A DNA stretch of 64,000 nucleotides. Origin: Paenibacillus guangzhouensis. GTDB taxonomy: Bacteria; Bacillota; Bacilli; Paenibacillales; Paenibacillaceae. The notes under the pieces were generated by a model. It worked only from the letters and a program-made list of their open reading frames with translations, did no database searches and was not told the origin of the DNA. The number at the start of each line of letters is the position of its first letter. Positions within the stretch are counted from its first letter, which is position 1. Location of the stretch: contig NZ_CP045293.1 of NCBI RefSeq assembly GCF_009363075.1, positions 2,046,001-2,110,000 of the forward strand. Direction: 5' to 3'. The position numbers were made by a program, and so were the translations under genes. Below are positions 26,764-35,473 of this stretch, piece after piece.

Positions 26764-28431
26764 TTATACCTCAATGATGATAGGAAGAATGATCGGACGC
26801 CTTTTCGTGCGGGCATATAAATATTGCGCTAGCGTGTCTTTGAGCGTCTTTTTCATCACATTCCACTGGCTCTTCTGTTCTTGCTTCATTTTCTCAACCG
26901 TCTCAACAACTAGCTGATTAATGTTCTGAATGAGCTCTTCAGAGTCACGTACATAGACGAATCCTCTGGAGATCGTATCGGGACGCGAGAGCAGCTTTCC
27001 CTCGATCTTGCTGAGCGTAATGACGACAATCAAGATGCCGTCGGCGGATAATTGGCGGCGATCACGCAGCACAATATTCCCAATGTCGCCAATGCCGAGC
27101 CCATCTACTAGCATTTGTCCGGCAGGGATTTGACCTGATTGGCGAGTAACGCCATTAGACGTCTCCACGACATCGCCATTTTTCAAAATGAAGATATTCT
27201 CGTGTTTCACACCGACCGCTTCAGCAAGTTCGCGATGCTGATGAAGCATGCGGTACTCGCCATGTATCGGCACGAAATATCGAGGCTTCATCAACGTGAG
27301 CATCAGCTTCAACTCTTCTTGACTGCCATGTCCGGATACATGCAGATCACTGCGAGAGCCGTATATAATTTTCGCGCCAAGTTCATATAAGTTATCTACA
27401 ATTCGAGCCACGTTCCGTTCATTACCCGGAATCGGATTGGCTGCGATGATGACGAGATCCCCTGCTTCGACTTTCATCTGTCGTTGGGACGAGCTTGCTA
27501 GTCTAGCCAAAGCTGCCATCGGTTCCCCTTGACTGCCGGTACAGAGCACGGCAATTCTCTCGGGAGGCAGATTTCTCGCTTCATCGGTATCAATGAGCAT
27601 GCCGGAAGGGATGTTCAAATACCCTAGCTCTTGCGCAACCGACACGACATTCAGCATGCTTCGTCCGAGCAAGGTAAGCTTACGGTTCGTATGTACGGCA
27701 GCATCTACAACTTGCTGGATACGATACACATTTGACGCAAATGTTGAGATGAATACTCTCCGATCTGCTTGATTAAAAGCTTCTTCGATGTGGGCTCCAA
27801 CAAGACGCTCGGAAGGCGTGAATCCTGGACGTTCTGCATTCGTGCTCTCGGACAGGAGGATGTGTACCCCTTTCTTACCTATATCTGACATGCGGTGCAA
27901 ATCAGGGTATTGTTTGTTCACAGGTGTCATATCAAATTTGAAATCACCTGTATGAACAATCGTTCCTTCCGGAGTGTCAAATACAATCCCGAGGCAATCC
28001 GGTATACTATGGTTCGTAGGAAAGAAAGAGCATTGAATCGCGCCAAATGCCAACTTCGATGCCGCATCGATTCGGTTCATGTTCGATTCATGCAGGATGC
28101 CATGCTCCTTAAGCTTGATCTCAATGAGTCCTAAGGTCAATCGTGAAGCATAGACAGGGATTTGTATCTGCTTCAACAAGTACGGAATTCCTCCAATATG
28201 ATCTTCATGTCCGTGAGTCACAATGATGGCTCGTACTTTGTCTTGATTGGATAACAGGTAACTTATATCCGGAATGATCAAGTCAATCCCGAGCAGACTC
28301 TCATCCGGGAATTTCGACCCGCAATCGATAACGACGATGTCATCGCCATATTGTACAACATACATGTTCTTGCCGATTTCATTTACGCCGCCTAATGCTG
28401 TAATCCATAGACGGTTACTATTTTCTGTCAT
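26764..28431 (-). CDS. Ribonuclease J
   Basis: A 555-residue metallo-beta-lactamase/beta-CASP nuclease with 5'-3' exo- and endonuclease activity in mRNA decay and rRNA maturation. The zinc motif HGHEDH (73-78) is intact, as are NPIPGNE, GSRSDLHVSGHGSQEEL and PIHGEYRML of the beta-CASP region. The intact zinc motif is as in RNase J1 rather than the degenerate J2 form, but Paenibacillus-type genomes can carry several J paralogues so I do not choose rnjA or rnjB. It is monocistronic, divergent from an AraC regulator. Confidence 0.93.
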   Translation of the reverse strand: MTENSNRLWITALGGVNEIGKNMYVVQYGDDIVVIDCGSKFPDESLLGIDLIIPDISYLLSNQDKVRAIIVTHGHEDHIGGIPYLLKQIQIPVYASRLTLGLIEIKLKEHGILHESNMNRIDAASKLAFGAIQCSFFPTNHSIPDCLGIVFDTPEGTIVHTGDFKFDMTPVNKQYPDLHRMSDIGKKGVHILLSESTNAERPGFTPSERLVGAHIEEAFNQADRRVFISTFASNVYRIQQVVDAAVHTNRKLTLLGRSMLNVVSVAQELGYLNIPSGMLIDTDEARNLPPERIAVLCTGSQGEPMAALARLASSSQRQMKVEAGDLVIIAANPIPGNERNVARIVDNLYELGAKIIYGSRSDLHVSGHGSQEELKLMLTLMKPRYFVPIHGEYRMLHQHRELAEAVGVKHENIFILKNGDVVETSNGVTRQSGQIPAGQMLVDGLGIGDIGNIVLRDRRQLSADGILIVVITLSKIEGKLLSRPDTISRGFVYVRDSEELIQNINQLVVETVEKMKQEQKSQWNVMKKTLKDTLAQYLYARTKRRPIILPIIIEV

Positions 28432-28671
28432 GATGAACCCCCGTCATTTGCTGTATTGTCATTGTAATCCAACGGCTCTATGTGGATTCATCCCTAGAAT
28501 GTCCAATTTGATCAGGAAACAACCCAACAAAAATGCGGAACGAAATGCGGTCATCATGCAAAATAAGAAAGGTTAGAAATATAAAAGTAAAATGTAGTAT
28601 ATCGCTTTTATCACTTCTTGTTTCTATACTAGTCTTATAGCGATCGTAAGATAAGGAGGTATTGGGGTACG

Positions 28672-29520
28672 ATGAAGCTACATATTACGTATGATCATCC
28701 GATTCCGATTAATGTTTTTGAATGGACGCCTGCAAGCTATCGTCAGACCCCCCATGTACATACGAGTCTTGAGATTGGTCTGTGTCTGTCAGGTCAAGGA
28801 TTCTTTTATTTCGGCACAAAAAGGTATCCCGTAAGGGCAGGCGATATCTTCTTAGTCAATAATATGGAACGGCACATCGCACAATCCGACCCGGATGATC
28901 CGAGCCACTATCTGTTCATCAACTTTGATGCTGCCATGCTGCTTGCGGAGGAACCTGAGTTACTGCTGCCATTTTCTTATTCTTCCACACATTTTTGTAA
29001 TCATATTACAGCGGATTCACCTCTGGCACGGCAGCTTGCCCATTGGATTCATGCCATCGCGGAGGAGCTGCATCAGAAAGCTCCAGGTTATCTGGCTCTG
29101 GCCAAAAGCGCACTCATTCAACTATGCGGACACTTACTTCGTCATAACCGTGGTCTGCTTACGGATGATGAACGCCAGTCCATGGTACAATCCATTCGTC
29201 ACAGTCAATCACTCGCCGCGTTAGTAGAACAACGACATCGCGAGCCAATTCATCTGGCCGAATTGGCTGATGAGCTCGGATTAAGTGTCTCTCGCGTTAG
29301 CCGGGCATTCCTAGAAACAACGGGCTACCGATTTAATGAATATGTCTCGCTGCTGCGTATTCAGTCAGCCAAACATGATTTAATAAGCACCGATAAAGCC
29401 ATTACCCAAATTGCGTTCGAGTGTGGCTTTCAGAGCTTACCCACCTTCTATCGCGTGTTTAAAACGATCGTAGGCACGTCTCCGAACGTATACCGGGATT
29501 CGATGGGGTTCCTAGTATAA
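28672..29520 (+). CDS. AraC-family transcriptional regulator
   Basis: The 282-residue protein has an N-terminal cupin (HVHTSLEIGLCLSGQGFFYF and VRAGDIFLVNN, residues ~28-70) and a C-terminal double helix-turn-helix (LAELADELGLSVSRVSRAF ... ITQIAFECGFQSLPTFYRVFK). The cupin suggests sugar sensing, as in many Paenibacillus carbohydrate regulators. AAGGAGG lies 12 nt before the ATG, which is long. No transporter or sugar gene is adjacent: it is divergent from RNase J and its 3' end overlaps convergent pepF by 9 bp. The target is unknown. Confidence 0.9.
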   Translation: MKLHITYDHPIPINVFEWTPASYRQTPHVHTSLEIGLCLSGQGFFYFGTKRYPVRAGDIFLVNNMERHIAQSDPDDPSHYLFINFDAAMLLAEEPELLLPFSYSSTHFCNHITADSPLARQLAHWIHAIAEELHQKAPGYLALAKSALIQLCGHLLRHNRGLLTDDERQSMVQSIRHSQSLAALVEQRHREPIHLAELADELGLSVSRVSRAFLETTGYRFNEYVSLLRIQSAKHDLISTDKAITQIAFECGFQSLPTFYRVFKTIVGTSPNVYRDSMGFLV

Positions 29521-31311
29521 GTGCTCCAATTCATCGATCAGTGATCCGACATAATCGGCCGCACTACGAATCGGAGCGGGCTGCGACATATCGACTCCCG
29601 CCAATTTCATCAATTCGAGCGGACTCGCTGATCCCCCAGTCTTTAAGACGTCGAGCCAGCGCTCTACAGCAGGCTGCCCTTCTTCTCGGATGAGCTTGGC
29701 AACGGCCGTCGAAGCCGTAAGTCCAGCCGCATACGTATAAGGATACAGACTCATGTAATAATGTGGTTGACGCATCCATGTTAACTTCGCATGCTCATCT
29801 ATCACAACATCCTCTCCCCAGAAGGAGGACAGAATTTTACCTTTCAACTCGCATAATTTTACAGCCGTAATCGGAACATGATTCATGGCCAGATCATAAA
29901 CTTGACGCTGCAGCTCACCTTCGAGCAAATGCGTGACGTAATTATGGTAATACGTACCAAGCAGCTGCGTAATCACCCATCGACGCATTCTCGGATCGCC
30001 CGAACGTGCTAGCAGATGTTCAGCCAGCAGAAGTTCGTTCATCGTTGAAGGTGCCTCGATGAAATAGAGCGAAGGTCTCGCGTTCGTGAGTCGCTGATAT
30101 TTGTGCGCTAGCATCAGATGACCGGCATGCCCAACTTCATGCGCCAGCGTAAAAGCACCTCTCATGCTATTGGCCCAGCTGATCAGAATATAGGAATGCA
30201 CACCAGGGATGGACATGCAGAATGCCCCCGTGCGCTTCCCTGCGTTATCGGCATAATCGACCCATCTTTTGTGAAAGGCATCCGACACGATCTCCCCATA
30301 CTCCGGTCCAAGGATACGTAATGCATCTTGAATCAAGTCACCCGCTTCCTCGAACGTGATGCCAGGACTGAAATCGGGATCCAAAGGGGCCTTCAAGTCC
30401 GCGAACGTCATCTCGTCTAATTGCAGTACACGTTTCTTGATCGCTGCATATTTGCGCATATGTGGTGCCAACTCTTCCTGCAAGATATCAAGAATGTTAT
30501 GATACATTTCCTTCGTAACCTGATGCGGCTCTAACAGCATGTCTGTGACGGAATCATAGCCACGAAGCTGAGATTCAATAACCTGACGCTTCACTTCAGT
30601 ACTATAGGTTTCTGCGAATGTATTGCGGTATTTGTATAATGTCTCACTAAAGGTCTTGAACGAATTCCGGCGCAGCGCTGTATCGGGAGATTCTACGTAT
30701 TTGTTCTCATATAAAGCGAAAGACACAGGCACATCTGCCCCATGACCGTCCTTCGTAGATGGGAACGTCATATCTGCCAGCTTGCTCCGCTCGTAGATCC
30801 GATATGGTGATCCTAATACTTCACCCAACGAAGCTAGTATTTTTTCTGTCTCCGCTGATAGTCTGTGCGGCTTAGCCTTTAGCAGCAACCCCAGACTACG
30901 TTCAAATACACGAAGTTCGGGCTGCTCTTGGATGAATTGATCAATCGTTCCGTCAGGCAGCGAGATGATCTCGGATTTCACGAACGATAATGCCGAACTG
31001 ATTCGTGATGCAGCATCACGTGATCTCGATGCGTTCATCTGATTGTCCGGATTAATGCTATCACCCGATTGATGCAGATGGGCATAAGCAGTAACGCGTT
31101 GAACTCGGGACAGCAGCTCTTCTTGTGCATTGAGACAAGCTAGCAGCGTATTCGCCCCCTCGCGAAGCTTGCCTTCGTATTGCGTCACCGTAACGATATC
31201 TTGTTGAACGGCATTTAACTCTTCTTCCCATGCTTCTTTCGTACCGAATATATCCTCTAAATTCCATGTGGATGCCGTATCCACTTCCGATCGGGTTAAA
31301 ATTTTCGACAT
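29512..31311 (-). CDS. pepF: Oligoendopeptidase F (M3 family)
   Basis: A 599-residue zinc metallopeptidase that cleaves oligopeptides in the cytoplasm. The catalytic HEVGH motif is at about 391-395, preceded by SMRGAFTLA, and the third ligand region FIEAPSTMNELLLAEHLL follows. The N-terminal STWNLEDIFGTKEAWEEEL is typical of PepF. ATG at 31311 has GAGGTG 9 nt upstream; a start 13 codons earlier has no such site. It lies 41 bp after the kinase-DinB fusion and may be co-transcribed with it. Its 3' end overlaps the convergent AraC gene. Confidence 0.94.
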   Translation of the reverse strand: MSKILTRSEVDTASTWNLEDIFGTKEAWEEELNAVQQDIVTVTQYEGKLREGANTLLACLNAQEELLSRVQRVTAYAHLHQSGDSINPDNQMNASRSRDAASRISSALSFVKSEIISLPDGTIDQFIQEQPELRVFERSLGLLLKAKPHRLSAETEKILASLGEVLGSPYRIYERSKLADMTFPSTKDGHGADVPVSFALYENKYVESPDTALRRNSFKTFSETLYKYRNTFAETYSTEVKRQVIESQLRGYDSVTDMLLEPHQVTKEMYHNILDILQEELAPHMRKYAAIKKRVLQLDEMTFADLKAPLDPDFSPGITFEEAGDLIQDALRILGPEYGEIVSDAFHKRWVDYADNAGKRTGAFCMSIPGVHSYILISWANSMRGAFTLAHEVGHAGHLMLAHKYQRLTNARPSLYFIEAPSTMNELLLAEHLLARSGDPRMRRWVITQLLGTYYHNYVTHLLEGELQRQVYDLAMNHVPITAVKLCELKGKILSSFWGEDVVIDEHAKLTWMRQPHYYMSLYPYTYAAGLTASTAVAKLIREEGQPAVERWLDVLKTGGSASPLELMKLAGVDMSQPAPIRSAADYVGSLIDELEHLY

Positions 31312-31351
31312 GCTCGAGTGCACCTCTCTCGTATGATTATAGGAATTCAAT

Positions 31352-32401
31352 TTATGATTGCTCTAACTCTTTTTTTTGTCGTAAATGATGGCGGAAATGC
31401 ATTTCAACAAGATCATACCATTCTCTCGCATTCAGCCAACCGAAGCCGTCATGTTTTACTTTGAATTTCGGATTGATCGCTTCGACAATCGTTTCCAACT
31501 CTCGCAGACGCTGCATGACTTGGTCGAGCCTAAGCACGATATCTTCTATGCGATCCGTATTATTGGGCGGGGCATTCAGCTCAGCAGGCAACTTGATTTT
31601 GATTGGAGGAAATCCACCAAGTTGGAATAACCGCTCACCAAAGGACGTCTTCCCGAGCTCTTGCTCTTCCACTTCATCCGCACATGCTTCGGCTTGATCC
31701 AGATACTCATGAGCAACGACAATCAAGTGGTCGTACATTTGCCCGATAGACCATACCCCATCGGAGGTAATTCGACTCAGTTGATCTTGTGAATAATGCT
31801 GAACATCATTTTGATACGCTTGAATCAATGGGATAGCATTCGATTGACTTACACGCCCCTCATGCCATACACGCTCCCAGATCTGCTCCACCGTCTCTTC
31901 AGCTGACAGGTCAGAAGAATCAATCCATAACCCGATACGAGCAGTCTCATGACGAAGACTCTGATCCAGAGCCTGAACTGTCCATCGTCCATAGCCTTTC
32001 TTTGGTCGAGCCGCTTCTCTGGATAAGACAGCTTCCTGATTAGGTGTTAAGACGATGACATATAGAGGGCGATTCCGGATCATCGCTACAGTCTCGTGAA
32101 GCATATCACCTAGAATGACATCCTGCAGAACAACATTAAACCCTGCTTCATAGTAAGAATCTGCCGCAGTTACGGAGAGTTGGTAGCGTAGACGAAGCTG
32201 CCTTATCGCCTCGCCCTCCGAGCCCGGCAGCATTTCCTCTCTCCCACGAATTATCATTTTTCGGAAAATATCACCCCGCAGATGAACGCCTTTGTCAAAT
32301 TTCTCAGCGAGAAGTTGTGCCACCGTAGACTTGCCAGAAGCCATAATGCCTGTAATCAGAAATATTCCTCTATTCCCCTGTGTTATCAAAGAATATCTCA
32401 C
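31352..32401 (-). CDS. P-loop kinase fused to a DinB-like four-helix domain
   Basis: The N-terminal ~180 residues form an AAA_33/nucleotide-kinase-like P-loop domain with Walker A GIMASGKST near residues 18-26, HLRGDIFRKMI and a lid region RPKKGYGRW. The C-terminal ~165 residues resemble DinB/YfiT-like proteins (IPLIQAYQNDVQ, WSIGQMYDHLIVVAHEYL, and a final WYDLVEMHFRHHLRQ with the usual histidines). DinB-fold proteins bind a metal through three histidines. The start is unclear: GTG at 32401 lacks a site, while TTG at 32389 has AAAGGTG 8 nt upstream. A second kinase-DinB fusion lies at 41097. Substrate unknown. Confidence 0.8.
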   Translation of the reverse strand: MRYSLITQGNRGIFLITGIMASGKSTVAQLLAEKFDKGVHLRGDIFRKMIIRGREEMLPGSEGEAIRQLRLRYQLSVTAADSYYEAGFNVVLQDVILGDMLHETVAMIRNRPLYVIVLTPNQEAVLSREAARPKKGYGRWTVQALDQSLRHETARIGLWIDSSDLSAEETVEQIWERVWHEGRVSQSNAIPLIQAYQNDVQHYSQDQLSRITSDGVWSIGQMYDHLIVVAHEYLDQAEACADEVEEQELGKTSFGERLFQLGGFPPIKIKLPAELNAPPNNTDRIEDIVLRLDQVMQRLRELETIVEAINPKFKVKHDGFGWLNAREWYDLVEMHFRHHLRQKKELEQS

Positions 32402-32544
32402 CTTTCCATTTATGGATTAATTATATCCTAGCAAATGTACCAATAAATAACAAAATCTCACTTCTGTCATTGCTACAGAGGAGTATATTTCCATTTTCGC
32501 TCGTGAATACTGTGTAAATCTCTAGAAAAAAGGAGTCCATCCGA

Positions 32545-32778
32545 GTGGTGCCCGTCTTAGGAATACTCGCCTCAACCATTCTGATCGCCATGATTGAGAT
32601 CCCTCATCTACTTAAAAATAATTTAACAAGAGAATTATGGATCTTTATGGTATTACTTCTCCTTGGAACGATTGGATGGATTCTGAAGAGTTTGCATCTG
32701 TACTTACCGAATCCATTTGATTTGATGATTATCATGTTTAGACCATTTAGTGAACTTCTGTTCGGATTGTTAGAATAG
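32545..32778 (+). CDS. Small two-helix membrane protein, GerKD/YfkS-like germination accessory
   Basis: A 77-residue protein with two membrane segments (PVLGILASTILIAMIEI and ELWIFMVLLLLGTIGWIL) and a short tail. Small two-helix D-type subunits of this kind (GerKD, YfkS) occur beside GerAB genes and modulate germination. The GTG start has AGGAG 9 nt upstream. It lies 28 bp before a GerAB permease gene on the same strand. Assignment rests on size, topology and neighbour. Confidence 0.65.
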   Translation: MVPVLGILASTILIAMIEIPHLLKNNLTRELWIFMVLLLLGTIGWILKSLHLYLPNPFDLMIIMFRPFSELLFGLLE

Positions 32779-32806
32779 AGGAATGTAGGACGAAGGGAAC
32801 GAAACC

Positions 32807-33904
32807 ATGCAGCAAGATACCCAAATATCTGCGAAGCAATTTATGATCTTAGTGATGTTGTTTACGATTGGCAGCGCGATATTATTTATCCCATCGGGTC
32901 AAGCTGATTACGCGAAACAAAATGCATGGATTTCTTCAATTATCGGGGTCATAGGTGGACTATGTTTTATCCCCTTGTATATCGTTGTAGGAAACTTCTT
33001 TCCTCACATGAACCTAATGCAATTGAACGAAGAGCTGCTTGGCAAATGGGTCGGCAAAGCGGTATCGCTCGTATTTCTGTTCTTTTTCTTTATGGCTGGA
33101 CCCGCTTCGGTGTTGTACTTCGTTGGGAACTTTATGACCACACAAGTAATGCCTGATACGCCTGATACTTCTATTAATATTCTATTTACTATCGTAGTTA
33201 TCATAGGCGTTTATTTAGGTCTTGAGACGATAGCACGCTCAGCAGAAGTATTAATTCCTTGGTTTGCACTTCTTTTTATTGTCATGGTCATTTTTATATC
33301 TCCTCAGATCAAATGGGATGCGGTAAAGCCTATTTTGGGTAATGGCATACACCCCCTCTTATTGCCTGCTTTATCTTTAATTAGCGTCTGTGCGCTTCCT
33401 TCGGTCATTCTCTTAATGATATTTCCATCCTGCATCCGTAATCCGATTCAGGCGAGAAAAGCATTTTACACTGGTTATCTGCTGGGCGGGTGCGTCATTA
33501 CGATCATTGTGGTACTTTGTATCTTCGTCCTTGGCCCTGGGGTTACGTCGAGAAACATGTATCCTAGCTATACGCTGGTCAAACAAATCAATGTCGGCGA
33601 TTTTCTCGAACGTATTGAAGCTGTCATGGCCATCATGTGGTTTATCTCGTTATATTTCAGGCTGGCGCTATATTGTTATGCCATTGTGATTGGGATCGCA
33701 CAAGTATTCAATTTGAAGGAGCACCGCTCTCTTATTCTCCCGATTGGACTATTATTAGCCTTATATTCCCTTGTTGTGTATCCGACGACGGATTATGAGA
33801 TCAGATGGGATACAAGAACATGGATTCCCTATGCAATTACAATCGGGATATTCTATCCGTTACTATTGCTGGGCATGGCTGTTGTTCGCAAAGTCGGCCG
33901 ATAG
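32807..33904 (+). CDS. GerAB-family spore germination permease, without partner A or C genes
   Basis: A 365-residue protein with about ten membrane helices of the GerAB/YndE type, beginning ISAKQFMILVMLFTIGSAIL and carrying the family-like TSRNMYPSYTLVKQIN region. It is preceded by a GerKD-like small gene and followed by a terminator; no GerAA or Ger(x)C gene accompanies it, unlike the complete operon at 7.3-11.3 kb. It may combine with A and C subunits encoded elsewhere. Confidence 0.88.
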   Translation: MQQDTQISAKQFMILVMLFTIGSAILFIPSGQADYAKQNAWISSIIGVIGGLCFIPLYIVVGNFFPHMNLMQLNEELLGKWVGKAVSLVFLFFFFMAGPASVLYFVGNFMTTQVMPDTPDTSINILFTIVVIIGVYLGLETIARSAEVLIPWFALLFIVMVIFISPQIKWDAVKPILGNGIHPLLLPALSLISVCALPSVILLMIFPSCIRNPIQARKAFYTGYLLGGCVITIIVVLCIFVLGPGVTSRNMYPSYTLVKQINVGDFLERIEAVMAIMWFISLYFRLALYCYAIVIGIAQVFNLKEHRSLILPIGLLLALYSLVVYPTTDYEIRWDTRTWIPYAITIGIFYPLLLLGMAVVRKVGR

Positions 33905-33928
33905 TCCGTTAGTGCTCTCACGGATAAG

Positions 33929-33958
33929 AAAAACCTCTGCAAGGATGCAGAGGTTTTA
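33929..33958. terminator. Bidirectional intrinsic terminator
   Basis: Stem AAAACCTCTGC/GCAGAGGTTTT with loop AAGGAT lies between the convergent GerAB gene and the serine hydrolase. Confidence 0.9.
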
Positions 33959-33970
33959 GTCGCGTCATCT

Positions 33971-35473
33971 TTAATGTTTTGTTTTCGTTTTTCTGGTGAG
34001 GCATAGTAATACACCCAACACATAATAAATGATACTTATTGCAAAGACCTCGTACAAGAGTACGGTGAAGGACGTCGGACCCCACACGCGAACAAATGAC
34101 CAAGGCGAACCAGAAAATAGTATTTTTGGCATCACAATCGTAACCGTTAAGACTCCAGCTACAATTACCGTATGCAGAATCAATACCAGCAACCTTTTGA
34201 CATTTAGAGATGTCCGTATCCGTTGTCTGGAAGCCATTTTCCTCACGAGAATTAACGTTGATAAAATGAACATCACTCCGAATCCTCCACCGACGATGCA
34301 TACGATGGACACGATTTGATCCAGCTTTTGATAAACATCCGTATGGTTGTTCGCTGCCTTCCTCCCTTCCCACAACGCCATCACGCCCTGACCTATATTG
34401 GTCGTGTAACTCGTATTCAGATTGGACATGATCGCAACGCCGATTTGGTCATCAGGCTTCATGATGAAATATGAAGTGAAATTGGGATTCTCCCCAGCGT
34501 GGAAAACATAGCGTTGATTCTGCTCCTTCATTATCCCCCAACCACTGGCGTAATAAGTATGTTGGTCAAAAGGCGCTACCGTCTGATCGGGGATATGCGA
34601 TGCTCGGATCACCTCTTGATCGATTGCATGGTTCGAATCGTAACCAAGTTGAACATTCATCCATTTGGCGACATCATTCGCATTGGTGATGAAATACCCC
34701 GCAGGTATATTCCCCCGGTATATAGGCGCTGTATAGGGTTGTGCTTGCATAAATCCGATCTTGTGACCCGATGCTACTTCCGTCGATTGCACTTGGTGCC
34801 GTCCAACAAAAGAACGATTCATTCCTAAGGGTTCAAGAATCTGCTGCTTCATATACACATCGTAAGGCGTCTTCGTGACCCTCTCGATGACAAGTCCGAG
34901 AACATCATAATTAATTGTCGCATATTCAAATGAGCTGCCTGGCTTCCGATTCAGAGGTTGGTCCAGCAACGTCCTTACAGTCAACTCGAGAGCGTTGTCC
35001 GCATTGCTCTCCGGAATACGCGTGAGAGAATTCCATGGGATGCCGCTTGTATGATGAAGGAATTGATCGATTGTGATGGTTTGGGGCTCGCCTTGATAGG
35101 TGAGTTTTAGCCAAGGGATGTACTTCTGGACATCATCGGAGCGTTGTATTACTCCTTCTTTTTCTAATTGCATAATTGCGAGTCCGGTGAACGCTTTGGA
35201 GGTGGATCCGATCTCAAATAGGGTATCCGCTGTTACTGGCTTTTTCGACTGTAGATCCGCATAACCGAATCCTTTTTGATAAACCGTTTTCCCTTTCTCT
35301 ACGATGACGATCGATAGTCCCGGTATGTGACTTAATTCTTGTTGTTTCTTGACGAACTGTTCAATTTGCTGAATGTTATGACTTGCTTCTGCGCTCGCAG
35401 TGCTTGGTGTAAGACCACTAACGGTCAAGAGCACAGCCATGACCATCCAAATTAAGCGTAAAGATGATTTCAT
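33971..35473 (-). CDS. Membrane-anchored serine hydrolase, beta-lactamase class C fold
   Basis: A 500-residue exported protein. A signal peptide (about 1-28, ending ASAEA) is followed by the PF00144 catalytic domain with SxxK as STSK in FEIGSTSKAFTGLAI, YxN as YATINYDVLG, and an HAGENPN motif near the C-terminal end of the domain. Four hydrophobic segments (from about residue 385 to 490) form a membrane anchor. The start overlaps the upstream permease gene by 4 bp with AAGGAG before it, so it belongs to the Bce-type operon. Proteins of this fold act on peptidoglycan peptides, D-amino acid esters or antibiotics. A role in modifying the peptide handled by the transporter is inference. Confidence 0.88.
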   Translation of the reverse strand: MKSSLRLIWMVMAVLLTVSGLTPSTASAEASHNIQQIEQFVKKQQELSHIPGLSIVIVEKGKTVYQKGFGYADLQSKKPVTADTLFEIGSTSKAFTGLAIMQLEKEGVIQRSDDVQKYIPWLKLTYQGEPQTITIDQFLHHTSGIPWNSLTRIPESNADNALELTVRTLLDQPLNRKPGSSFEYATINYDVLGLVIERVTKTPYDVYMKQQILEPLGMNRSFVGRHQVQSTEVASGHKIGFMQAQPYTAPIYRGNIPAGYFITNANDVAKWMNVQLGYDSNHAIDQEVIRASHIPDQTVAPFDQHTYYASGWGIMKEQNQRYVFHAGENPNFTSYFIMKPDDQIGVAIMSNLNTSYTTNIGQGVMALWEGRKAANNHTDVYQKLDQIVSIVCIVGGGFGVMFILSTLILVRKMASRQRIRTSLNVKRLLVLILHTVIVAGVLTVTIVMPKILFSGSPWSFVRVWGPTSFTVLLYEVFAISIIYYVLGVLLCLTRKTKTKH

